Shown here piece by piece: positions 8,602 to 17,341 of a stretch of 64,000 bases of DNA; positions within the stretch are counted from its first letter, which is position 1; each line of letters begins with the position of its first letter. The notes beneath the pieces are model-generated. The model did not search any database, was not told the DNA's origin, and worked only from the letters and a program-made list of their open reading frames with translations. Source of the DNA: Coraliomargarita sp965656715 (GTDB taxonomy: Bacteria; Verrucomicrobiota; Verrucomicrobiia; Opitutales; Coraliomargaritaceae); assembly GCA_965656715.1 (NCBI GenBank), contig CBFHLR010000005.1:1-64000 (forward strand), in the 5' to 3' direction. A program made the position numbers and the translations under genes.

Positions 8602-9272
8602 TCAGCAGCACCCTCATCCGTGCCAGCAACTTCATTGACCTCATCTGAGAGCGACAAAGGCTCCGTTACCAAAAACTCATGGATGTTGTGGCCCACCCAT
8701 TCAAAATCATGCACCAAAGCTCGCACGCGACCGGACAAGAAATGGTGAGCCACTACCGCCATCGCGGCAATCGCCAAACCAGTCGCCGACGTGATCAAAG
8801 CCTCCGCAAGTAAACGGCTGAACTCACCACTATCCGCATTTGCCGCCTCCAGTTGATACAAAGCCTTCACCGCTGCTATCAATGTCCCGAGGAACCCCAG
8901 CAGCGGCGCCACGCGAGCAATTGCCGCGATCGTGCCAATGCGACGCTCTATCGTCGGAATTTCCACAATCGCGGCTCCTTGAATCGCAAGGAAAATATTA
9001 TCCCGCGACTCGCCGGCATGCAGCAAGGCAGACTTCACAATACGTGCCATCGGCCCCGGCGTATCTTCGCACAAAGTCAAAGCTTCGACCAAACGCTTCT
9101 TGCGCACCAAATTTTTAATACCACTCAAAAAATCCTCAGTCCCGATCTGCCCCTTATGCAGAAATAAGGCACGCTCAATAAAAAGCACAAAGCCCAATAA
9201 GCTCACGAAGAGCAGAGGATACATCACTGGCCCACCCTGCAGGATGAAAGTGTTTTTAATAAATTCGAACAT
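8598..9272 (-). CDS. exbB: MotA/TolQ/ExbB family proton channel protein
   Basis: A 224-aa protein with three predicted membrane segments: MYPLLFVSLLGFVLFIERA at the N-terminus, and two C-terminal helices around IARVAPLLGFLGTLIAAVKAL and ITSATGLAIAAMAVVAHHF. The APLLGFLGT and TATGL-like motifs are those of ExbB/TolQ, which form the proton channel with ExbD/TolR. It follows the TPR gene by 44 bases and precedes exbD with a four-base overlap. Confidence 0.88.
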   Translation of the reverse strand: MFEFIKNTFILQGGPVMYPLLFVSLLGFVLFIERALFLHKGQIGTEDFLSGIKNLVRKKRLVEALTLCEDTPGPMARIVKSALLHAGESRDNIFLAIQGAAIVEIPTIERRIGTIAAIARVAPLLGFLGTLIAAVKALYQLEAANADSGEFSRLLAEALITSATGLAIAAMAVVAHHFLSGRVRALVHDFEWVGHNIHEFLVTEPLSLSDEVNEVAGTDEGAAE

Positions 9273-9316
9273 TACTTCTGACTCCTAAATTCTGCCATCT
9301 AACTTCTTTTAAAATA

Positions 9317-12025
9317 CTAAGGCGCAGATTCGACAACCTGTAAACGATCCGCACGTGACTGCGCGACACTTTGCCCGGGTAAATTATACGCAAGCACCAT
9401 ACGATACACACGACGCGCTTCAGCAGGCTCACTTGCATCCTCCAACAACTCGCCCAAATCCAACAATCCGCGCGAGAGCCAATAACGCCCCGCCTCATCC
9501 AGACGAACCGCCTTTTCAGTGTCCAAGAGAATATCAACCAAATCTGTTAGCACTTTGCGCGCCCCCTCATCCGCATCGCGCTTTCTCATCACAAAACTCA
9601 ACTTATACGCCACCTCAGCTTGAAAATCAGCCGGGAGGTTCGGCACATCGATCAACTTCTTCAAAACCAGTTCAACATCACTCAAACGCCCATCGTCCTG
9701 ACGGGCTAACGCTAGCATACAGTCCGCCCGAGACAGCTCCACTACATAATGCTGTGGATGCTCAGGATAACTGGTAATCAAATTTTCATACACGATTCGA
9801 GCATCCGAAAATTCGTTCATCAGGCGCAACAAATCGCCCTGCTTCAAGCGTGCCTGAAATGCCAGTGCATCCTCCGGATACTCTTTCGCCAACTGGTTCA
9901 GCGCACGCACCGACTCCAAATAAAACTCTGGCCCACGCTGCTCCCCAATCACTGCCGACTCAAACAAAGCCTGCGGAGCAAACTCACTTCTCTTGTATTC
10001 AGCTGCCAAATACAGTAGCGTTTCCTGAGCCTTCTCGAAATCTGCACGGCGAGCATAATCGCCCGCCTGAGTCAGATACGAGCGCTCCGCAGCATCACTC
10101 TTCGGATACCTCTCCCGAAGTTGCTCAAGCACCTTCTGACCAAGCTCAACATCATCCACGAGCAAGAGCATCTGAGCGCGCAACAGCAATGACTCTGAGA
10201 TCAGCAGCCTTTTTTCATCAGGATTCAACAATCCCTCCGGATATGAATCAATTCGTGCAAGCAATCGATCCACGCGTTCCACTGCCCCCTCAGAATCTCC
10301 AGCTTGCATACTCAAACGAGCCTCCAACCAACGCAGACGTAAATCCAAGGTTGCCGGAAGCCCATCAGCGGAACTCTCCAACAATAAACGCACTCGTCGC
10401 AAGGCACGCTCAGCGTCATCGTTCGCTTGCAAGGCCTGCGCCACATTCCACTCAATCTGCCAGCGAGCAACCACATCAAGCCCTCCGCTGAAATCAGCTT
10501 GGTCCACACTCTGAATCGCAGCCTCGATTTCTCCCGACCGCAACTCTGCAGTGACCAGACGCAAGTAGAGATCACCCAACATGGTTCCGGCTCCAGCTTG
10601 CGCCACTGCAGCTCGATAAAAGTCAACCGCATCCGCGTAGTCGCCCTTCATATAATAGCAATCACCGATCAAACGGTTCAAAACCTCAAGGCGCTCAGAA
10701 GCCTCTGTCCGATTGCGCAACTGTAATAAATAATCTGCGGCAGCTCGATACTGAGGAGGACTGCGTTGTAAAGCCGCATACGCATAGAGTTGATATACAT
10801 CTCCAATCTGGTCCAAACCTGGGAACTGCTCAAGCAACCGGCTAGCATCCTCCTCAAACTGCTCAAGCAACTTACGGGCCTCCTCTTCAGAAAGATTACT
10901 ACTCGCATCGCTCATCGAAATCTGACTACGCAAATAATAGAACTGACCAAGCAGGGGGTGTGGATCCGAGCGAGCAATCATCTCCTTTAAGAAATCCGAC
11001 AGCTCGCCAAGTGCCACTTTGCTATCGACTCGGGCCAGCAACTGCAGCGCGAGCAACATCGTTTGCCGATCCTGTCCCCGACGAATCAAATCCCTCAAAG
11101 ACGCACGTCCAGACACCGAATTTGCCCCTAAAATAGTAGCCCTCAAAAGATGTAACTGCTCGCGCTCACGACTACTATATCCCGCACTCAAATTCACTAA
11201 CTCGCGCTCAAGCACTGCGATCGCTTCGTCCTTGCGCCCGAGGTTATACAGCACAGTCGCATACTCACGTGCATAGGCATGTGCTGCAGCCTGTCCGCCC
11301 AAACTGTCCAGCTGACGACGAATCTCGGCCGCCAAAGCCTCATCCGCAGGTGCGCGGCGAAGTTTCTCACGATACAGCAAGGCATCTAGAAAGGCCTTAC
11401 GGTTCGGGGACTTCGTCAGGTTTTTCGCCTGCCGAAAAACCGCCTCAAGATCAACTGCCTCGCCACCCAATTCCGCACTCAGACCACGCATCAGATAATA
11501 CCAAGGCTTGTCCCAGGAAGACAACTCACCTGGCTCAATCAACGCCAACTCACGAGCCAAACGATCCGCATCCACACTCCGACCACTACCATACAGCGCA
11601 ATGGCACGGCGCAAATGGAATGCACTTGCACGCTGCTCCTCCGGAACTTCCTCCAACACCGAACGAGCCGTGGAAAAACGCCTCTGCTCAATTAACGCGG
11701 ACGCCAATTGTAAACGATACTTCAGATACTGCTGCTCGGAGAAACCTTCCGTCCGAAGTAAGTCTCGATAAATGTCCGCAGCCAACACCACTAAGCCCGA
11801 GTCAAGAGCGCGCTGTGCAGCCGCTTCCTCCCAGACACTTGAAAATTGCTGCACACCAGTCTCACCGGACTCCGCCATCAAAGGAGCATCCCCAAACGAT
11901 GCCACAACCGGAGCAAGCAAAGAGATCCCACCAATGCAGAGTGTGTTAACTAACGATAGACCAAAGTAACGAAAAGGCATTCTGTGCGTAATCAGTAGCG
12001 ACGAGTCATACAGTTGCAAAAGCAT
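9317..12025 (-). CDS. Large tetratricopeptide-repeat protein, exported
   Basis: A 902-aa protein dominated by helical TPR-like repeats (for example DAERALRRVRLLLESSADGL and YPEHPQHYVVELSRADCMLA) over its whole length, with an N-terminal hydrophobic segment (FGLSLVNTLCIGGISLLAPVVASFG) suggesting export to the periplasm. The start at 12025 has GGAAG eight bases upstream; an internal ATG at 11980 would give a shorter signal sequence. It precedes ExbB/ExbD genes, an arrangement seen in several Gram-negative phyla, and may couple proton-driven motion to envelope assembly or transport; that role is inference. Confidence 0.75.
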   Translation of the reverse strand: MLLQLYDSSLLITHRMPFRYFGLSLVNTLCIGGISLLAPVVASFGDAPLMAESGETGVQQFSSVWEEAAAQRALDSGLVVLAADIYRDLLRTEGFSEQQYLKYRLQLASALIEQRRFSTARSVLEEVPEEQRASAFHLRRAIALYGSGRSVDADRLARELALIEPGELSSWDKPWYYLMRGLSAELGGEAVDLEAVFRQAKNLTKSPNRKAFLDALLYREKLRRAPADEALAAEIRRQLDSLGGQAAAHAYAREYATVLYNLGRKDEAIAVLERELVNLSAGYSSREREQLHLLRATILGANSVSGRASLRDLIRRGQDRQTMLLALQLLARVDSKVALGELSDFLKEMIARSDPHPLLGQFYYLRSQISMSDASSNLSEEEARKLLEQFEEDASRLLEQFPGLDQIGDVYQLYAYAALQRSPPQYRAAADYLLQLRNRTEASERLEVLNRLIGDCYYMKGDYADAVDFYRAAVAQAGAGTMLGDLYLRLVTAELRSGEIEAAIQSVDQADFSGGLDVVARWQIEWNVAQALQANDDAERALRRVRLLLESSADGLPATLDLRLRWLEARLSMQAGDSEGAVERVDRLLARIDSYPEGLLNPDEKRLLISESLLLRAQMLLLVDDVELGQKVLEQLRERYPKSDAAERSYLTQAGDYARRADFEKAQETLLYLAAEYKRSEFAPQALFESAVIGEQRGPEFYLESVRALNQLAKEYPEDALAFQARLKQGDLLRLMNEFSDARIVYENLITSYPEHPQHYVVELSRADCMLALARQDDGRLSDVELVLKKLIDVPNLPADFQAEVAYKLSFVMRKRDADEGARKVLTDLVDILLDTEKAVRLDEAGRYWLSRGLLDLGELLEDASEPAEARRVYRMVLAYNLPGQSVAQSRADRLQVVESAP

Positions 12026-12070
12026 TTTTTATACTTCCAACACGCCGCCATTCATTGAGATTGAGCGCAA

Positions 12071-12688
12071 CTAATCCAGCAATTCCAGAATAATTGCTTT
12101 GAGCAAGTCATCATCCCCATCCTCGTCTTCAGGAGAAAGCGCTCGAATGTCCATATGAACGGTCCCAGAAAACTCTGCCTTACTAGGGAGCCTCTCTAAA
12201 TATAGTTTCCCTTTCCTCCAACCGTCCTCGTAGGGCACTTCAATAGCACCGTCACCTTGCCCCAAAATAAAGTGTCCTCGCCGATAAGCAAGCGCCACAG
12301 ATGAGCGCACCCCTTCATCATCTTCGACTTTAAGCTCGGCCTCTTGCTCATGCCTAAGCACTAAGTTTGTTCGCTCAATTGCATAGACTTTATCTTCATC
12401 CCGCAAAATGCCCGCCCATACCGAGACTTTAATTCGCGGCGCATACATCACCGCATCCTCGATCTGTTCAGCCATCTGCTCTTGGGCCATATTCGCCTCT
12501 ATCAATCGTCGCTGTTCTCCAATAAGGCGGCGCTCAGCCTCCAATTGCTTACGCTCGTTATAGCCTGCAATCGTAGCACTGCGCTGCTCGTCGGTAAGCC
12601 CATCCCACGTCTCTTGATCCACTCCGTAACGAGTCGACTCACAACCGACAACAAATAGAACAAACGCCAAAATTACGAGCCTAACCAT
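12071..12688 (-). CDS. Putative lipoprotein
   Basis: A 205-aa protein with a lipoprotein signal peptide: hydrophobic VILAFVLFVVGCESTRYG with the lipobox Cys at about residue 16. A charged, coiled-coil-prone stretch follows (NERKQLEAERRLIGEQRRLI), then a beta-rich region (KVYAIERTNLVLRHEQEAEL) and an acidic C-terminus. No family recognised. It lies 45 bases upstream of the TPR gene on the same strand and may be the first gene of the ExbBD operon. Confidence 0.6.
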   Translation of the reverse strand: MVRLVILAFVLFVVGCESTRYGVDQETWDGLTDEQRSATIAGYNERKQLEAERRLIGEQRRLIEANMAQEQMAEQIEDAVMYAPRIKVSVWAGILRDEDKVYAIERTNLVLRHEQEAELKVEDDEGVRSSVALAYRRGHFILGQGDGAIEVPYEDGWRKGKLYLERLPSKAEFSGTVHMDIRALSPEDEDGDDDLLKAIILELLD

Positions 12689-12710
12689 TTCAGTATTACT
12701 AAAAATCAGC

Positions 12711-12785
12711 TGGTGCCCCCTCTGGGAATCGAACCCAGATCGACTGTTTAGGAAACAGTAGTTCTATCCGTTAAACTAAGGGGAC
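12711..12785 (-). tRNA. tRNA-Arg (anticodon CCT)
   Basis: Complete cloverleaf on the minus strand. The acceptor GTCCCCT (5' end at 12785) pairs with AGGGGGC, the anticodon stem ACTGT/ACAGT encloses loop TTCCTAA (anticodon CCT), the T arm is CTGGG-TTCGATT-CCCAG, and CCA is encoded at the 3' end (12711-12713). Confidence 0.95.
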
Positions 12786-12890
12786 GCACAGCAATCACGG
12801 CAAGCTAGCGAGTCTAGAATCAGCTTCAAGCGCGGATTCGGAGAAATATAAGTCTTGAATCAAACACACGATCCGCAGAACTAAAGCAAC

Positions 12891-13172
12891 ATGCCTTCAC
12901 GCGGACGCCATCAAAGCACCTCCAAAGAGTGCAAACGAATCATTCAAAAGATCGAAGCGATCCCTGGTGTGCATGGAGTCATCATCGGCCACTCCTACGG
13001 CGGCAAATCACTCGGCAAAAACTGCCGGACCGGAGCAGTCAAAATCCAACGCCTAGAGCAAGGCGGGATCAAAGCTGTCACCCAATCTGCTAAAGGCCTA
13101 CAAGAACTCTTTATCCGCACCGAAGCCGGACAAGAAAACGCGATCGCCGAGCAAATCACTCAAATCAGCTAG
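12891..13172 (+). CDS. Small conserved protein, possibly DUF2103-like
   Basis: A 93-aa basic protein. The pattern of an N-terminal H-rich start, a helix (CKRIIQKIEAIPGVHGVIIG), a glycine/basic turn and a final strand GLQELFIRT recalls DUF2103 predicted metal-binding proteins, but I cannot confirm this. It stands alone between tRNA-Arg and an inverted-repeat element, 290 bases before recQ. Confidence 0.5.
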   Translation: MPSRGRHQSTSKECKRIIQKIEAIPGVHGVIIGHSYGGKSLGKNCRTGAVKIQRLEQGGIKAVTQSAKGLQELFIRTEAGQENAIAEQITQIS

Positions 13173-13224
13173 GCAGTGCCACACCAGCTGGGGCAGATTT
13201 CGATTTCGAGAACGAATTTGATTC

Positions 13225-13359
13225 ACAACCGCTGCGCTAGAGCGCCTACGGCGAGTTAAGGGAGCGCAGTATGACGTTTACTATAATTGGAAGAGCCATC
13301 CGCAGCCTATAACTGACAAGATCTCTCCCAAATCCTCCCCCCTCTAGCGCAGCGGTTGT
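13225..13359. repeat. 135-bp element bounded by an 18-bp perfect inverted repeat
   Basis: ACAACCGCTGCGCTAGAG at 13225-13242 is exactly repeated in reverse complement at 13342-13359. The 99-bp interior starts with a small hairpin (CGCCTACGGCG) and contains no ORF. It may be a MITE-like element or a long-range stem; otherwise the 290-base gap before recQ holds nothing I can identify. Confidence 0.6.
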
Positions 13360-13462
13360 AAAAAATTACCGCAGATCTCGCATCCCCTATCCCGTTACCC
13401 GCAACTCAATCCACCAAATTGCAGGCTTGGCAAATAGGTGAACATTCGCACAGTCAAAGGCA

Positions 13463-15577
13463 ATGACACCTGAGCACGCACTCGAAACGTATTTTGGCCT
13501 CCCCGGCTTTCGGGAGCCACAACGGGCCATTGTCGACAGTGTGCTCGCTCAGAAAGATACGCTCGTCGTCATGCCGACCGGTGGCGGTAAGAGCCTCTGT
13601 TTTCAGCTACCGGCAATGATGCTGCCCGGAGTGACACTCGTGGTGTCACCGCTCATTGCGCTGATGAAAGATCAGGTCGACGCGCTCAAAGCCAAAGGCC
13701 TGCCCGCGGGCCTGCTCAACAGTTCGCTCAGCCTCGAGGAGCAGCGCGCCATGCTGGACGCAATTCGGCGCAAAGAACTGAAACTGGTGTATGTCGCTCC
13801 GGAGCGCTTCCGCTCGCAATCCTTCCTCAACGCACTGCCGAAAGATGCGATCAGCCTATTCGCCATCGACGAGGCGCACTGTCTCTCCCAATGGGGGCAC
13901 GACTTCCGCCCGGATTACATGCGCCTTGGCGAAGCGCGCGCGGCCATTGGCAACCCGCCCTGCATTGCGCTGACCGCGACTGCCACGCCCGATGTGCAGG
14001 CCGACATCAAGCAGGTGCTGCAAATGCGCGAACCCGCCGACTTCGTAGCCGGATTTGCACGTAAAAACCTGAGTTTCAATGTCCGCAAGGTCAGCTCCGA
14101 CGGCGATAAAATGGAAGCCTTGGAGCGGCTCGTGCGACGCCACAAAACAGGCATCGTCTATTGCGCAACCCGCAAATCGGTGGATGCGGTGGCTAGCAAG
14201 ATTGAAGAGTTTGCCGCACCGCTAATTCGCTACCACGGCGGCCTGAGCGATCGCGACCGCAGCGCGGCACAGGAATGCTTTATGAGCGGACAGGCCAATA
14301 TCGTGGTCGCCACCAATGCCTTCGGCATGGGCATTGACCGCCCAGACATCCGCTTTGTCTGCCACTACGAAATGCCTGGCAGCGTCGAAGCCTATTATCA
14401 GGAAGGTGGCCGTGCCGGACGTGACGGCCAGCCTGGGGTCTGCGAAATGCTCTTCTCCTACGCCGATAAACGCGTGCAGGATTTCTTCATCGAAGGTGCT
14501 AACCCCGGCAAGCAACTCATCGCCGAAGTCTTCGATCTACTCTGCGCGGAGAGTGATGCACAACACGAAGTTCGCCTTCCCGTCGATGAGCTGATCGACC
14601 GGCTTGGGCGCAAAGTCAATCCGATGGCAGTGAGCACCGCGCTCTCCTTACTGAACCGGCATAAGTGGATTGAGCGCTTCGACCTTTCCGGCACCCGCAC
14701 CAAGGGCACACGCATTCTGCAGCTCGGCAAGCGCGGCGCCGACCTGCCCATCGATGCTAAAGCCTTGGCAATCAAATCGGAGCGCGATGAAGACCGGCTG
14801 AAATCCGTCATCAATTTCGCCTACGCCAGCACCTGCCGGCAAAAGTGGATCCTCGACTATTTCGGCGAGCTCAACTCCGAGCCCTGCAAACGCTGCGATA
14901 CCTGCCGTAGCCATAAGCAAGCCTCCAATCGCCAGCCCACTGCCGACGAATGGACACTCGTTAAGATGGCACTCAGCGGTGTCGCCCGCATGAGTGTGCG
15001 CCGTGGACCGGACGACTGGGAGCCACGCTTCGGCAAACGGAAGGTCATTCAATGCCTGCTCGGCAGTCGCTCGGCACCGATTCTGGATGCCGGCCTCGAC
15101 GAACTCTCAACCTACGGGATCCTCAGGCGCGAAGGCAGCGCATACGTCGACGCCCTGTTCCAAGCCATGGAAACCGCCGGACTGGTGCAGACCATCACCG
15201 AAGACGGCTTCCCCTTGCTCAAGTTGAGCGAAAGTGGTGCGCGCGCCATGCGTGGAGCCGAGGCCATGCAACTCGCCCTGCCCACCCGCACCGCTGGCGC
15301 CGTCAGTGACAAGCCCAAGAAGCCCAAACGAGGCGCACCAACTGAAGGCATCAACGACAACGACCTGTATCAGAAGCTCGCCGAACTGCGCGCCAGCCTA
15401 GCCTCACGCAACGGCAAGCCAGCCTACACCGTTTTCCCGAACTTCGTCCTCGTCGAGTTGGCCAACCAAAAGCCGACCACCCCATCCGAGGCGATCAAGA
15501 TCCGCGGCATCGGTCCATCCAAACTGAAAACCGTGCTTCCCGCCTTTTTGGAGCTGATTCAGCAGCATCAGATGTGA
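13463..15577 (+). CDS. recQ: ATP-dependent DNA helicase RecQ
   Basis: A 704-aa superfamily 2 helicase with Walker A VMPTGGGKS (about 36-44), DEAH box (136-139) in AIDEAHCLSQWGHDFRP, and helicase motif VI in QEGGRAGRDG. These are followed by a RecQ zinc-binding region with Cys residues in TCRQKWILDYF and CKRCDTC, a winged-helix RQC domain and a C-terminal HRDC domain (from about LYQKLAELRASLASRNG). RecQ unwinds DNA 3' to 5' in recombination repair. Length is slightly above that of E. coli RecQ. It appears to be monocistronic. Confidence 0.95.
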   Translation: MTPEHALETYFGLPGFREPQRAIVDSVLAQKDTLVVMPTGGGKSLCFQLPAMMLPGVTLVVSPLIALMKDQVDALKAKGLPAGLLNSSLSLEEQRAMLDAIRRKELKLVYVAPERFRSQSFLNALPKDAISLFAIDEAHCLSQWGHDFRPDYMRLGEARAAIGNPPCIALTATATPDVQADIKQVLQMREPADFVAGFARKNLSFNVRKVSSDGDKMEALERLVRRHKTGIVYCATRKSVDAVASKIEEFAAPLIRYHGGLSDRDRSAAQECFMSGQANIVVATNAFGMGIDRPDIRFVCHYEMPGSVEAYYQEGGRAGRDGQPGVCEMLFSYADKRVQDFFIEGANPGKQLIAEVFDLLCAESDAQHEVRLPVDELIDRLGRKVNPMAVSTALSLLNRHKWIERFDLSGTRTKGTRILQLGKRGADLPIDAKALAIKSERDEDRLKSVINFAYASTCRQKWILDYFGELNSEPCKRCDTCRSHKQASNRQPTADEWTLVKMALSGVARMSVRRGPDDWEPRFGKRKVIQCLLGSRSAPILDAGLDELSTYGILRREGSAYVDALFQAMETAGLVQTITEDGFPLLKLSESGARAMRGAEAMQLALPTRTAGAVSDKPKKPKRGAPTEGINDNDLYQKLAELRASLASRNGKPAYTVFPNFVLVELANQKPTTPSEAIKIRGIGPSKLKTVLPAFLELIQQHQM

Positions 15578-15590
15578 AACGGACGCGTGA

Positions 15591-15623
15591 AATTTGGCAG
15601 AACAATAGTTGTTCTGCCAAATT
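15591..15623. repeat. Perfect 15-bp hairpin of the GGCAGAA repeat family
   Basis: AATTTGGCAGAACAA (15591-15605) is followed after three bases by its exact reverse complement (15609-15623). It lies 14 bases past the recQ stop and could end recQ transcription, although no T-run follows. The arm shares TTTGGCAGAA-AA with the element between gdhA and queF (59695-59770). Confidence 0.6.
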
Positions 15624-15693
15624 CAGTGCCAAAATTCAAAAAATTTGTGCTTGCACCGGCCCGACAAGCACCTACTTTCCCGCGTTTCAAATC

Positions 15694-15891
<198 letters not shown>

Positions 15892-15915
15892 TCTCGTAAC
15901 TTGTAGAGTTTTTCT

Positions 15916-15948
15916 AAATCCTTCCTCTTATCGGGGAAGGATTTTTTA
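15916..15948 (+). terminator. Rho-independent terminator after rpsR
   Basis: AAATCCTTCC (15916-15925) pairs with GGAAGGATTT (15935-15944), with a 9-nt loop and a continuing T-run. Confidence 0.85.
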
Positions 15949-15979
15949 TATCCACTTTAGTTAAACTTACGGACACAAA

Positions 15980-16043
15980 GTTGGGGTCCCGCCTTTAGGC
16001 GGATATAGAATGACCTTGAACCGGATGAATCCGGGACTCCAAC
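15980..16043. repeat. Inverted-repeat element of the TTGGGGTCCCG family
   Basis: GTTGGGGTCCCG (15980-15991) and CGGGACTCCAAC (16032-16043) are inverted repeats matching at 11 of 12. Inside are two smaller hairpins, GCCTTTAGGC and CCGGATGAATCCGG. A related arm occurs at 24869-24899. It lies just upstream of the Sua5 start, and an in-frame upstream ATG at 16010 falls inside it. Confidence 0.65.
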
Positions 16044-16069
16044 CGATTCCCCTCCGACAACTTCCAACC

Positions 16070-17065
16070 ATGAGCCAGCCCAGCATACGACTAGAGCCCA
16101 CCGATGCGAATATCGCGCATTGTGCGGATCTGCTGCGTCGTGGTGAAGTGGTCGGCGTGCCCACCGAGACGGTCTACGGCCTAGCAGGCAATGCGCTGAA
16201 CGAATCCTGTGCGCGCAAAATTTTCGAGGTCAAAGGTCGGCCGTTCATTGATCCGTTGATTGCGCACTTCCCTAGCCTGGAAGCATCCTTGCTACACATC
16301 CAAGGCAACGAGGCAGTCGACCAGATCGCCGCAGCCTTCTGGCCAGGGCCACTGACGATCGTTGCCAACAAGCACCCCAGCATTCCTGATATCGTCACAG
16401 CCGGACTGCCCAGCGCTGCGATCCGTGTGCCCGGCCACCCCGTGCTGCGCAAACTCTTAGCTCAGCTCGACTTTCCCTTGGCGGCTCCCAGCGCCAACCC
16501 CTTCGGCTACGTGAGCCCGACACGTGCCGAACACGTAGAGCGCACTCTCGGCGAACGTATCTCGGCAGTGCTCGACGCTGGCCCGTGCGATATCGGCGTC
16601 GAATCCACTATTCTCGACCTGCGCGATCCAGAGGCCCCTGCGATTCTGCGTCACGGCCCGATCAGTGCCGCCCAAGTGCGTGAAGTGCTCGGTCGCGAAA
16701 TCGCCGACCGCACGATCACCAACGACGACGAGAGTCAGCAAACCGCCCCCGGCCAGTTGAGCGCACACTACAGCCCCAACACCAAGGTGCTGCTACTCGA
16801 AAACGGCTTCGAGCCAAGCCAGCCGCTTCGCGAAAGCTACGCACGTCTTTTACAATCAAAGCCAGCTGAGGGCGCACAGGACTCGAATGTCTTTTGGCTC
16901 TCGGACAACGGCTCAACTGAAGAAGTTGCCCACAACCTATTTAACCTCTTACAACGCCTCGACCAACAGAATTTCGAACACATCGAAGTCGAACTCAGCC
17001 CAGCTGAAGGTATCGGCAAAGCGATCAACGACCGCCTCAGGCGTGCCGCAGCTAAACTAGGCTAG
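16070..17065 (+). CDS. L-threonylcarbamoyladenylate synthase (Sua5-type)
   Basis: A 331-aa protein with an N-terminal YrdC domain (EVVGVPTETVYGLAGNALN, KGRPFIDPLIAH, FPLAAPSANPFGYVSPT) and a C-terminal Sua5 domain (about 225-331) joined by the linker APGQLSAHYSP. It makes threonylcarbamoyl-AMP from threonine, bicarbonate and ATP for the t6A modification of tRNAs reading ANN codons. ATG 16070 is chosen because the upstream in-frame start lies inside a dispersed repeat. The extra Sua5 domain distinguishes it from the shorter TsaC. Confidence 0.92.
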   Translation: MSQPSIRLEPTDANIAHCADLLRRGEVVGVPTETVYGLAGNALNESCARKIFEVKGRPFIDPLIAHFPSLEASLLHIQGNEAVDQIAAAFWPGPLTIVANKHPSIPDIVTAGLPSAAIRVPGHPVLRKLLAQLDFPLAAPSANPFGYVSPTRAEHVERTLGERISAVLDAGPCDIGVESTILDLRDPEAPAILRHGPISAAQVREVLGREIADRTITNDDESQQTAPGQLSAHYSPNTKVLLLENGFEPSQPLRESYARLLQSKPAEGAQDSNVFWLSDNGSTEEVAHNLFNLLQRLDQQNFEHIEVELSPAEGIGKAINDRLRRAAAKLG

Positions 17066-17165
17066 CCCAACGAAAAGCCCGGCGCGGGACTTGTTCCGAG
17101 GCCAAAGGTCGACATAACCGACAGCATGCTGATCAGACCACCACAGGCAAGAGGTCACGCCTAAC

Positions 17166-17260
<95 letters not shown>

Positions 17261-17341
17261 GCGATGTAGAGAAAGCATCCAAACCTCACGACGCAAGTCT
17301 GGATCGCAACAGATTCGCCTCAAACGCAATTTAAAGATACA

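Noticed and set aside
9850..11949. Several plus-strand frames of 90-226 aa opposite the TPR gene
   Set aside because: Pro/His/Gln-rich compositions typical of the complementary strand of a Leu/Ala/Glu-rich gene.
16010..16069. Upstream 20-residue extension of the Sua5 protein
   Set aside because: It is encoded by a dispersed repeat and does not resemble the YrdC N-terminus.
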